NCBI GenBank assembly: GCA_036787835.1
Contig: DAIQON010000001.1
Coordinates: 124,001 to 188,000, forward strand
DNA length: 64,000 bases
Source: DAIQON01 sp036787835
Lineage (GTDB): Bacteria > Patescibacteriota > Saccharimonadia > Saccharimonadales > UBA4665
Reading direction: 5' to 3'
Part shown: positions 57,055 to 64,000 of the stretch, piece after piece
How the letters are laid out: each line of letters opens with the position of its first letter
Position numbering within the stretch: the first letter of the stretch is position 1
Made by a program: the position numbers and the translations under genes
The notes under the pieces: generated by a model
Database searches by the model: none
The model's input: only the letters and a program-made list of their open reading frames with translations
What the model was told of the DNA's origin: nothing

Positions 57055-57522
57055 TTAACTATACCTAGATAATACTTTAATATTGTCTAAAAGCCCAGTC
57101 TGAACATTCGCAGTGCTAGTCAGAACATGGGAAACAATAAACTGAGCCAGGACCGCGACAACCAAACCAATAATTGCGTATATAAGGGTATTTCTGGCAG
57201 TGCTTACCGCCTGAGGATCACCGTTGGCGGTAATAAATTTAAACCCAGAAAACATAATCATGAGCACCGAAGCAATACCAATAATATAGGCTAGGACCCT
57301 GATAGCTTCGGCAGCAACGTTATTAACAGTTTGCGAGCCGCTACTACAGTTTTGTGTGGTATCCAACTGATTTAGGGCCTGGCAGGCGTCAGACTTGGCT
57401 ACTGAGGAGGAGGCAAAAGTATGGGCCCCTGCTAAATCGCTAAGACTATTTGCGCTCGCAGGTACAATGCCAAAAATTAAGCTTAAGGCAAAAATTAGTG
57501 ATGTTAGTTTTATTAGTTTCAT
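57055..57522 (-). CDS. Pilin-like protein 5 (TrbC/VirB2-like)
   Basis: 155 residues: signal peptide (GIVPASANS), Cys at QALNQLDTTQNC, then IGIASVLMIMFSGFKFITANGDPQAVSTARNTLIYAIIGLVVAVLAQFIV and a short polar tail (VQTGLLDNIKVLSRYS). Closest by eye to pilin-like protein 6. The loop between the helices (NGDPQAVSTARN) is the most conserved feature. Confidence 0.82.
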   Translation of the reverse strand: MKLIKLTSLIFALSLIFGIVPASANSLSDLAGAHTFASSSVAKSDACQALNQLDTTQNCSSGSQTVNNVAAEAIRVLAYIIGIASVLMIMFSGFKFITANGDPQAVSTARNTLIYAIIGLVVAVLAQFIVSHVLTSTANVQTGLLDNIKVLSRYS

Positions 57523-57539
57523 ATGTTACTTATTCAATT

Positions 57540-57941
57540 CTACTTTACTTTAGACAAGACTAACAATACCAGCGCTTCTGCAAAGACTGCAACAAATATG
57601 CCAATTACGGAGTAGAGAATGGCATCTCTGGACCTAGAAATTGTTTGTGCGTCTCCGTTACTAACGACCATTCTAAGGCCGGCAATCATGATCATCAACA
57701 CAGATAGAACTCCAATAACTATGGCGAGTAGTTGTATAACATTTTTTAAAATCGTTATGACTGGGTTGGTTTGGTTACTGCTCTGGCCAGCCTGCTGACA
57801 AACATCACTCGAGCCAGCGTTTGCTACATTTGAAGTACACTCAGAAAGAACATTTACGGCGGAGGCTGAATTGAACATAAACACAGACGAGAATAAGGCC
57901 AGTATTACTACTAATAAAATTGTTTTCATGGGATTTATCAT
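57540..57941 (-). CDS. Pilin-like protein 4 (TrbC/VirB2-like)
   Basis: 133 residues: signal peptide (FMFNSASAVN), Cys at LSECTSN and DVCQQ, then IGVLSVLMIMIAGLRMVVSNGDAQTISRSRDAILYSVIGIFVAVFAEALVLLV. Its ATG overlaps the stop of pilin-like protein 3 as ATGA, so translation is coupled; an internal ATG four codons later is an alternative. Confidence 0.82.
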   Translation of the reverse strand: MINPMKTILLVVILALFSSVFMFNSASAVNVLSECTSNVANAGSSDVCQQAGQSSNQTNPVITILKNVIQLLAIVIGVLSVLMIMIAGLRMVVSNGDAQTISRSRDAILYSVIGIFVAVFAEALVLLVLSKVK

Positions 57942-58264
57942 ATTTTTTTAATTACAAAGACAACTATTCCTTCGGCAACTAGTGAAACAATCAGACCCAA
58001 AAGGGCGTACAGAATAGTTTCTCTGGCCTTGGCAACATTTTCAGGGTTACCAGCAGATAATACAAACCTTAGGCCGCCAATCACCACGAAAAGCACAGAA
58101 ATGGCCGCCACGATACCGAATGTTATCTGAAGAATAGCCTGAAGTTCGGTTGAGCCACCGGTTATTTGAGGCAACCCAGTGTTGCAGTTGCTGCTATCAG
58201 AGCCCGTACAGCTAACACTTGCTGAACTGCTGGAAATTATTCTAAATAATAGGATGTTTAACAT
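57938..58264 (-). CDS. Pilin-like protein 3 (TrbC/VirB2-like)
   Basis: 108 residues, the shortest of the array. ATG 58264 follows the previous stop by two bases. The first part is short (Ser/Cys-rich: SASVSCTGSDSSNC) and the core is ITFGIVAAISVLFVVIGGLRFVLSAGNPENVAKARETILYALLGLIVSLVAEGIVVFV. The N terminus is hydrophobic but lacks a typical cleavage site. Confidence 0.8.
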   Translation of the reverse strand: MLNILLFRIISSSSASVSCTGSDSSNCNTGLPQITGGSTELQAILQITFGIVAAISVLFVVIGGLRFVLSAGNPENVAKARETILYALLGLIVSLVAEGIVVFVIKKI

Positions 58265-58266
58265 AG

Positions 58267-58641
58267 CTACTTGATGCTCCCAGCAACAAAGGTAATTAAA
58301 ACTGTTGCTATAAGACATATTGCTAGGCCAACCACCGCACTAATAATCGTTCCCTTGGCCTGGTTGGTCTGCTGCGGGTTACCTTGTGAGGTAGTGAACT
58401 GGATGCCTCCATAGATTATAAAACCAACAGCCATGAGTGCTGCTATCCTCAGTAAAATTTCAATTACTGCAGCAACGATTAACCAGACATCGTTAATGCT
58501 GGTAAGTTGTGGCGAACAAACACCATTTACGATATTGGTCGGTAAATACTCATACCAAGTAGGGAAGCCCAAGAAGTCACTTGGGGACTTGCCACCACAA
58601 GTGGTTGCCAATATTTTGCTGAGTAGAATTAGGTTATTCAT
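58267..58641 (-). CDS. Pilin-like protein 2 (TrbC/VirB2-like)
   Basis: 124 residues: weak N-terminal hydrophobic segment, a Cys/Tyr/Trp-containing soluble stretch (TTCGGKSPSDFLGFPTWYEYLP), then IAALMAVGFIIYGGIQFTTSQGNPQQTNQAKGTIISAVVGLAICLIATVLITFV. Its stop overlaps nothing but lies two bases from the next ATG; its start overlaps the end of pilin-like protein 1 by four bases. Confidence 0.8.
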   Translation of the reverse strand: MNNLILLSKILATTCGGKSPSDFLGFPTWYEYLPTNIVNGVCSPQLTSINDVWLIVAAVIEILLRIAALMAVGFIIYGGIQFTTSQGNPQQTNQAKGTIISAVVGLAICLIATVLITFVAGSIK

Positions 58642-59117
58642 CGGTGGAAGAATCCAACTGGTATTAGATAATTGAGTATTGCGTAGGCAAATATATATAT
58701 TATAAGGGCGATTATGGCGCTCCTAATACGAGCTATGGCATGCCCTGTCGATTGGGGTTCACCCCTTGAACCAATATACTGCATGCCGCCTACTACAATT
58801 GAACCAATAACGATAATGCCAACCCCAATAGACAAGAATCTGATTATGGCAAACAGCATGTCAGTAATTGGGCTTCCTACCCCGTTACAGCCAAAGTCAA
58901 TTTGGGTTGTAACGGCATCACCAGACCCACCGCACTGCTTGCCGACTAACCTAATGCTGTCACCACAACTTGAGGCCGATGAACTTGTGCTGCTTATACA
59001 TGAGTCACCTTTTTGACTACTTATGCTGGCTGCTGAGATGGCTAGACTAGAAAATACAACGATAAACGAGATCGCTAGAAACTTTATCGGGCTAATTTTT
59101 GGTTTTAATGATTTCAC
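58638..59117 (-). CDS. Pilin-like protein 1 (TrbC/VirB2-like)
   Basis: 159 residues with a GTG start: signal peptide (about 1-33), a long Ser/Cys-rich stretch with four or more Cys (SCISSTSSSASSCGD, KQCGGSGD, FGCNGVG), then LSIGVGIIVIGSIVVGGMQYIGSRGEPQSTGHAIARIRSAIIALIIYIFAYAIL. First gene of the array, divergent from prgI across 148 bases. The most diverged member in the loop between helices. Confidence 0.8.
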   Translation of the reverse strand: MKSLKPKISPIKFLAISFIVVFSSLAISAASISSQKGDSCISSTSSSASSCGDSIRLVGKQCGGSGDAVTTQIDFGCNGVGSPITDMLFAIIRFLSIGVGIIVIGSIVVGGMQYIGSRGEPQSTGHAIARIRSAIIALIIYIFAYAILNYLIPVGFFHR

Positions 59118-59248
59118 TTTAGTAAAATTGTAACCTCATATTGTTTATAGGGCAAGTCCATGGGTATACCTTAGTAAGTTAAACGCTCGCAGAAAATACT
59201 ATCTTAAAAAAGCATAACAAGTACTTAAATAGTCGGGTCTATTTTTGC

Positions 59249-59254
59249 TATACT
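59249..59254 (+). promoter_or_regulatory. -10 box of the prgI-traC-virB4 cluster
   Basis: TATACT, 11 bases before the ATG at 59266; a second candidate, TATACA, lies 3 bases before it. The 59118-59265 gap must also hold the promoter of the divergent pilin-like array. Confidence 0.45.
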
Positions 59255-59265
59255 TGTATACAGAA

Positions 59266-60336
59266 ATGGCAACATACAAAGTAATACAGGATATAGAGGC
59301 CGACGATAAGCTGCTATGGCAACTTAGTTTTAGGCAATTTATTTATGCTTTGGTGGCCTTTTTTATGCTATATATAAGCTATATTGGCTACACAAAGAGT
59401 GCCCCCTACATCTTAATAATAACTGTGCCGGCGGCGGCCTTCACCGGATTTCTGGCATTTCCGTTTGGCAAAGATCAGCCGACGGAAGTTTGGGCAATAG
59501 CTAGGCTACGTTTCTTATTCAAACCGCGTAAACGAATTTGGGCTCAAAGCGGAGTAAAAGAGCTGGTAACCATCAACGTCCCAAAGCATATTGAAATTGA
59601 TCGTACTGACGGCTTAAGTCAGTACGAGGTCAAGTCTAGACTCCAGGTTCTTGCCAATACAATAGATAGTCGTGGCTGGGCAATTAAAAATGCTTCCGGT
59701 GTCTACCAAAACCCAATCACCACAAATGACAGCAACGACCGCTTGATTAGCGCCAGCACGTTGCCCAAGGATGTTCCAGACTACGTTATTCCAGACTCTG
59801 ATGATGTTTTGGATGTCGATTCAAATCCTTTGGCGCACCAGATGGATCAACTTCTTAGTGCAAACGGTAGCCTTCGACGGCAACAGTTGCTCGAGAACTT
59901 GAATAAAATTAAGACCGACAACACCCAGTCAACTCCACAAACACCTGCTGCGCTATCTTCTGTTCCTACACCAGAGCCAGAAATTTTTGGTGAAGCACAA
60001 GCAGCTACGGCCAACCCGAATGACGCTGGACTAAACACTGCACTCAAAAGCCTGAATGAAACTCAACATATTCAATTAAACAATATGCGGTCGTTGAATC
60101 CCGACATCGAACAACCAGCTGCGGTAGAACAGCCCGAGACTCGGGATATGCCTGTTGAAGCCATCCAAGCTCCAGCCACACCACAAATGACAACGTCGAC
60201 TCGAACAACTGACCCTGTTATACTTAACCTATCAAAAAGAAATGATTTAAACGTTACCGTAATTGCCCATGAAGCAAGCAAGGCAAAGGCAAAAAGCCAA
60301 GCAGCCGATGGCGAAGTCTTAATCTCATTACGCTAA
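59266..60336 (+). CDS. PrgI family protein of a T4SS-like system
   Basis: 356 residues. The first 100 match the PrgI/VirB3-like domain: KVIQDIEADDKLLWQLSFRQFIYALVAFFMLYISYIGY, a second TM helix and FPFGKDQPTEVWAIARLRFLFKPRKRIW. A conserved middle part (SQYEVKSRLQVLANTIDSRGWAIKN) is followed by a long disordered Gln/Pro/Thr tail. PrgI proteins sit next to VirB4 in Gram-positive conjugation systems. Start at ATG 59266. First gene of the cluster. Confidence 0.88.
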   Translation: MATYKVIQDIEADDKLLWQLSFRQFIYALVAFFMLYISYIGYTKSAPYILIITVPAAAFTGFLAFPFGKDQPTEVWAIARLRFLFKPRKRIWAQSGVKELVTINVPKHIEIDRTDGLSQYEVKSRLQVLANTIDSRGWAIKNASGVYQNPITTNDSNDRLISASTLPKDVPDYVIPDSDDVLDVDSNPLAHQMDQLLSANGSLRRQQLLENLNKIKTDNTQSTPQTPAALSSVPTPEPEIFGEAQAATANPNDAGLNTALKSLNETQHIQLNNMRSLNPDIEQPAAVEQPETRDMPVEAIQAPATPQMTTSTRTTDPVILNLSKRNDLNVTVIAHEASKAKAKSQAADGEVLISLR

Positions 60337-60364
60337 TAGCGTTGCTCAAGTTATAGGTGGGGAA

Positions 60365-61225
60365 ATGAATCCAGCAGAAAATCAAAATCTAGCACAACCA
60401 GCCCCAGTCCAGCCAGTGGTTGGGGCTCAGACAGTTGGTGGTGGCCCTGGTATAATCCAGCCTAAGGCTCAGTCGTCTGCTGGAGCTCGCCCGGTAGCAA
60501 ACCCGAATAGCACTCAAAACAGCCTGCAGATTGCTGAAATTAGAGACGGAATAGTTATTATGAATGATGGCTCTTTTAGATCTGTAATCATGGTTAAAAG
60601 CATCAATTTTGATCTTATGAGCCCTCAAGAACAAGAGGCAGTAGAGTATTCCTACCAAGGCTTTTTAAATTCACTGTATTTCCCAATTCAGATCTTTATC
60701 AGGACTCAAAGAGTTGACCTCCAGCCATATATCGATCGATTAGATAAAATACGCACAGAACACGACAACATGCTTCTTTCGATGTTAATGGAAGATTACA
60801 TTAACTATATTGATGTTCTTAGTGAGCAGACCAACATCATGGATAAAAAATTCTATATTGTAATCCCATTTTTCCCAGTCGATGATATCCAAAAAGCGTT
60901 AACTCAAAGTAAAAACTTTTTCACAGGTCTTGTTGAGCTGTTTAATACTAAGGAAAAGCATGTCGTTATTAATGAAGACGCACTAGAGCGAGCGAAGACC
61001 GAGCTCAGAAACAGGGTCCAGTCGGTTCTTGGTGGCCTGCTTCAGTGCAACATTCAAGGACTGCCGCTAGATACTCAGGAGCTTATTGAACTTTACTATG
61101 ACACCTATAACCCAGATACTGCTACCCGCCAGCAGCTCAAAAACTTTGACGATCTTACCGCTGACGTAATAGTAAAAGGTAAGGGTACTGCCGTACAAGA
61201 ACACCTTCAGAGAGAGCTAGAATAG
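60365..61225 (+). CDS. TraC-like protein, N-terminal partner of VirB4
   Basis: 286 residues. A Pro/Gln/Ala-rich start of 55 residues leads to QIAEIRDGIVIMNDGSFRSVIMVKSINFDLMSPQEQEAVEYSYQGFLNSL, the N-terminal domain of conjugal-transfer ATPases of the TraC type, here as a separate gene. No Walker motifs. GTGGGG lies just before the ATG. It starts 28 bases after prgI and ends 4 bases before virB4, so the three are one operon. It probably binds VirB4 at the membrane. Confidence 0.85.
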   Translation: MNPAENQNLAQPAPVQPVVGAQTVGGGPGIIQPKAQSSAGARPVANPNSTQNSLQIAEIRDGIVIMNDGSFRSVIMVKSINFDLMSPQEQEAVEYSYQGFLNSLYFPIQIFIRTQRVDLQPYIDRLDKIRTEHDNMLLSMLMEDYINYIDVLSEQTNIMDKKFYIVIPFFPVDDIQKALTQSKNFFTGLVELFNTKEKHVVINEDALERAKTELRNRVQSVLGGLLQCNIQGLPLDTQELIELYYDTYNPDTATRQQLKNFDDLTADVIVKGKGTAVQEHLQRELE

Positions 61226-61229
61226 ACTT

Positions 61230-63155
61230 ATGGCACTAGGAAAATCAAAACAACCCCCATTAGACCCAGTTGCTATTGCTCAAGTTCAGCGCGAACAAGA
61301 ACAGCAAGAGGTCCAAGCCGCCTTTCAAAAAGGCATTACTGCACTTAGAGACTTTATTGCCCCAAGCTCACTAGAATTTAGCAGCACTCATTTTCAGCTT
61401 GGGACTAGGTTCGCTAGGACCTTCTATGTATATGGTTACCCTAGAAGCATCTACACCGGGTGGCTAAGTGGCATGGTAAACCTCGACGAAGTTATGGATA
61501 TGAGTTTGTATATTTACCCCGTTGAGAGTCAAGTTGTCTTGGACAACCTAAGGAAAAAGGTTACTAGGCTCGAGGCTGGAATCCAGATCGATAGTGAAAA
61601 AGGCAAAACCAGAGACCCAGGCAAACAGGCCGCTATAACTGATGCTGAGGAAATGCGAGACAAGCTTCAGGTCGGCGAAGAGCGATTCTTCAGATTTGGC
61701 CTCTATTTCACGGTATACGCTCAAGCACTCGATGAACTAGAGTTTGTGGGGCACAAAGTCGAATCAATGCTTGGCCAGCAGTTAGTCTTCTCTAAGCCTG
61801 CTAGCTCTCAACAAGAGCAGGCGTTTAATTCTACTATCCCCCAAATGACCGATCAGCTACAGATTAGACGTAACATGAGCACTGGTGCACTAAGCACAAG
61901 TTTTCCGTTTACCAGCGCCGACCTCAGCCAAGAGAGCGGTATTTTGTATGGCATAAATATGCACAACTCAGGACTGGTAATCTTTGATCGTTTTTCACTG
62001 GAAAACGGTAACTCTGTTGTCTTTGCCAAGTCTGGCGCGGGCAAGTCATTCAGCGTTAAGCTCGAGGCTCTTAGAAGCCTGATGTTTGGTACCGAGATTT
62101 TTATTATTGACCCTGAAAATGAATATCAAAAAATGTGCGACGCTGTTGGTGGCGCCTACGTCCGATTAAGCCTTAACTCCGGTACTAGAATTAATCCTTT
62201 TGACTTGCCAGAGGTTGTTGACACCGAAGAGGCAGACAACGCACTGCGAAGTAACTTAATTACTCTTCACGGACTACTAAGACTTATGATGGGAGGGGCT
62301 CAGGCACAAATGCTTGGCGGAACCGCAACTACGATGCCGGCTCTTGCACCTTCTGAAGAAGCCGATCTAGATGCTGCACTCATTGAAACCTATGCCAAGG
62401 CCGGGATAACCAATGATCCATTAACCCACCACAGTGTCCCGCCAACCATTGCCGACCTTTATGACACGCTGCTACATATGGGCGGGACTGGACCACAGCT
62501 AGCTCAACGGCTGCGAAAGTATACTTCGGGCACCTTCTCGGGGATATTCAGCCAGCAATCCAATATCGACATCAACAACCCCTTGGCTGTATTCAATATC
62601 CGTGACCTAGAAGACGAACTACGACCAGTAGCAATGTATATAGTTTTGAATTTTATTTGGAATAAAACCAAGGTCGATAAAAAGCGGCGAATTTTGATCG
62701 TTGATGAGGCCTGGCAATTGATGAAATATGAGGACTCAGCTAACTTTATATTTAGCTTGGCAAAGCGGGCCAGAAAATATAATCTTGGGATCACTACCAT
62801 TACTCAAGACGTGGAAGACTTTATGGGTTCAAGAATGGGGCGAGCAATTGTGGCTAACGCTTCGATGCAGTTCCTGCTAAAACAGTCGCCTTCAGCGGTC
62901 GATATTTTGGCTGATGTTTTCAAGCTTACTAGTGAAGAGCGCAAGCGATTAAGCCAATTCCCAGTTGGCCAGGGCTTATTCTTTGCCGGTCAAAACCACG
63001 TCCATATTCAGGTTGTTGCCAGCTCGACTGAAACCGGGTTAATTACTACCGACCCAGCGAGAGATTTGCAAGCTGCCGACAATCCTCAGCAGGGTGTTTT
63101 TGACCAAAGCTCAGACACTATAGAGCTGTATAAGAAGGATCAGCCCCAGCAATAA
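61230..63155 (+). CDS. virB4: VirB4-type T4SS ATPase
   Basis: 641 residues. The N-terminal 230 residues are the VirB4 scaffold domain; the motor domain has Walker A KSGAGKSFSVKLE (near 267), DPENEYQKM, and Walker B RILIVDEAWQLM (near 487), then TQDVEDF and a C-terminal RecA-fold end (LSQFPVGQGLFFAGQNHVHIQVVAS). VirB4 powers assembly of pilus or channel subunits and DNA or protein transfer. With the facing pilin-like array it suggests a functional surface apparatus. Convergent with recF, with 4 bases between the two stops. Confidence 0.94.
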   Translation: MALGKSKQPPLDPVAIAQVQREQEQQEVQAAFQKGITALRDFIAPSSLEFSSTHFQLGTRFARTFYVYGYPRSIYTGWLSGMVNLDEVMDMSLYIYPVESQVVLDNLRKKVTRLEAGIQIDSEKGKTRDPGKQAAITDAEEMRDKLQVGEERFFRFGLYFTVYAQALDELEFVGHKVESMLGQQLVFSKPASSQQEQAFNSTIPQMTDQLQIRRNMSTGALSTSFPFTSADLSQESGILYGINMHNSGLVIFDRFSLENGNSVVFAKSGAGKSFSVKLEALRSLMFGTEIFIIDPENEYQKMCDAVGGAYVRLSLNSGTRINPFDLPEVVDTEEADNALRSNLITLHGLLRLMMGGAQAQMLGGTATTMPALAPSEEADLDAALIETYAKAGITNDPLTHHSVPPTIADLYDTLLHMGGTGPQLAQRLRKYTSGTFSGIFSQQSNIDINNPLAVFNIRDLEDELRPVAMYIVLNFIWNKTKVDKKRRILIVDEAWQLMKYEDSANFIFSLAKRARKYNLGITTITQDVEDFMGSRMGRAIVANASMQFLLKQSPSAVDILADVFKLTSEERKRLSQFPVGQGLFFAGQNHVHIQVVASSTETGLITTDPARDLQAADNPQQGVFDQSSDTIELYKKDQPQQ

Positions 63156-63159
63156 GGTT

Positions 63160-64000
63160 TTAAGTTAACGCCAGAACGTTACAACGGCTGGCTAGCTCGT
63201 TTATAACTATGTCGGCATCGGTTGTGGTAATAAAGCTTTGTATACCACCAAGACGCTGGGTAAGAGCGTGTCTACGGTGCCCGTCAAGCTCACTAAATAC
63301 ATCGTCAAGCAAGAAAACCGGGTTTTTGTTTATGGTTTTTTTAATGATATCGATTTCAGCAATTTTTAACGCCAAGACGCCAGTTCTCATTTCGCCCCTA
63401 GAGGCGGAGAGATTTGCCTGGTGAGAATTATAGATAAAATTAAAGTCGTCCCTATGTGGCCCATAGGAGGTAAAGCCGCTCCTGAGGTCGTCTTCTACAG
63501 ACTTGTCTAGGCTACTCAAGTGGTGGCTTTCGTAGTCTTTAACTGGGAGTTGTGGCTTGTATACGAGTTCTACTTTAGTGGTTGAGCCAGCTAGATCGTC
63601 ATAAATTGACGGTAGTATTTCGTTCAAAGAATCGACTAACTCACTACGATATTTAACTATCTGCCCGGCTAACTGGCTTATCCGAATGTTCCAGGGGAAC
63701 AATATGTCTTTCACGTTATTGCCTGGGGTTTTTAATAACGCGTTTCGTTGAGCTAGTGAACGCAAATATCTTCTCTTTACCCCCGAGTATCCGCTAACTA
63801 TCTGCTCAAGCAGGTCGTCTAGGTAGTTTCTTCTGAGCTCTGGGGAGCCAGTCAAAAGTTGCAAATGGTTGGGCTCGAATAATACAACTGGTGACCTAGT
63901 GCTGGCACTAAGTCGCAAATACTTTTTTCCGTCTATCTCAAATTCTTTGGTGGGATTTTTATCCTGCTTCAGCTTTACAATTCTTGGATGCCCGTCTGAC
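63160..64000 (-). CDS. recF: DNA replication and repair protein RecF (N-terminal part outside window)
   Basis: The frame is open to the window edge, so the start is outside; 279 residues are visible. RLSASTRSPVVLFEPNHLQLLTGSPELRRNYLDDLLEQI is a typical RecF middle section, GFTSYGPHRDDF and LSASRGEMRTGVLALKIAEI hold the signature motif, and VFLLDDVFSELDGHRR is Walker B/D-loop. It loads RecA at gaps with RecO/RecR. The Walker A lies in the missing part. Position next to a T4SS-like operon is unusual outside this lineage. Confidence 0.95.
   Translation of the reverse strand, partial: SDGHPRIVKLKQDKNPTKEFEIDGKKYLRLSASTRSPVVLFEPNHLQLLTGSPELRRNYLDDLLEQIVSGYSGVKRRYLRSLAQRNALLKTPGNNVKDILFPWNIRISQLAGQIVKYRSELVDSLNEILPSIYDDLAGSTTKVELVYKPQLPVKDYESHHLSSLDKSVEDDLRSGFTSYGPHRDDFNFIYNSHQANLSASRGEMRTGVLALKIAEIDIIKKTINKNPVFLLDDVFSELDGHRRHALTQRLGGIQSFITTTDADIVINELASRCNVLALT

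Overview
This 64 kb chromosomal segment most likely comes from a member of Candidatus Saccharibacteria (TM7) or a close CPR/Patescibacteria relative. The call is inference from gene content: a bifunctional phosphoglucose/phosphomannose isomerase, a MurE ligase without its usual N-terminal domain, a compact groESL unit, tandem CPR-type pilin-like proteins opposite a PrgI/TraC/VirB4 cluster, and many small lineage-specific proteins. UGA is used as a normal stop (for example at the end of tsaD), so the recoded Gracilibacteria/Absconditabacteria code does not apply. Base composition is moderate (roughly 40-45% GC by eye). Genes are tightly packed, several convergent pairs share stop codons, and no stretch over 300 bases lacks a gene.

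Layout. 0-31 kb is mostly housekeeping: polA, a P-type cation ATPase, a dnaG-rpoD-nucleotide kinase operon, orn, msrB, argS-mscL, a sugar-phosphate isomerase/cupin operon, groES-groEL with a CIRCE-like operator, an amidinotransferase-fold hydrolase, murE and tsaD diverging from one symmetric -10 box, valS, an XRE-HAD fusion, a cardiolipin synthase behind a short aquaporin-like reading frame, and uppS. 31-46.6 kb is accessory: NUDIX enzymes, a SET-domain protein, a TrmB-like regulator with a clear palindromic operator, a replication-relaxation-like protein, several unrecognised proteins, a DUF1704-type metallopeptidase, an NMN adenylyltransferase-like protein, an HTH-Fic protein and two VapBC-type modules, ending at a tRNA-Arg. 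46.6-56.5 kb holds four tRNAs (Arg, three Ser), small stress-type membrane proteins, a DHA2 transporter, a DUF4145 protein, Hsp20 and a GT-C-like membrane protein. 56.5-63.2 kb is a type IV secretion-like locus: six tandem two-helix pilin-like genes facing prgI, a TraC-like gene and virB4. The window ends inside recF.

The most interesting signal is a family of 30-bp spacer elements (9-bp box, exactly 12 bp, 9-bp box) between 41.9 and 45.9 kb. One lies in each of six consecutive intergenic gaps, all in one orientation, separating single genes or toxin-antitoxin pairs. The first box resembles the 3' end of the tRNA-Arg that closes the region (three copies match it exactly) and the second resembles a T-loop complement. 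A seventh copy near 51.55 kb has the same spacing but carries the tRNA-Ser 3' end. This looks like a cassette array or serial integration scars at tRNA 3' ends; no recombinase is visible in the window.

A second cross-cutting signal is that about twenty-two genes that begin a transcription unit have a -10 hexamer only 6-10 bases before the start codon, predicting leaderless or almost leaderless mRNAs. Several operon-internal or stress genes instead have Shine-Dalgarno sequences. Other oddities are a primase that has lost all four zinc ligands, a DNA polymerase I without proofreading residues and with HDS in motif C, and a P-type ATPase with altered ion-site residues.
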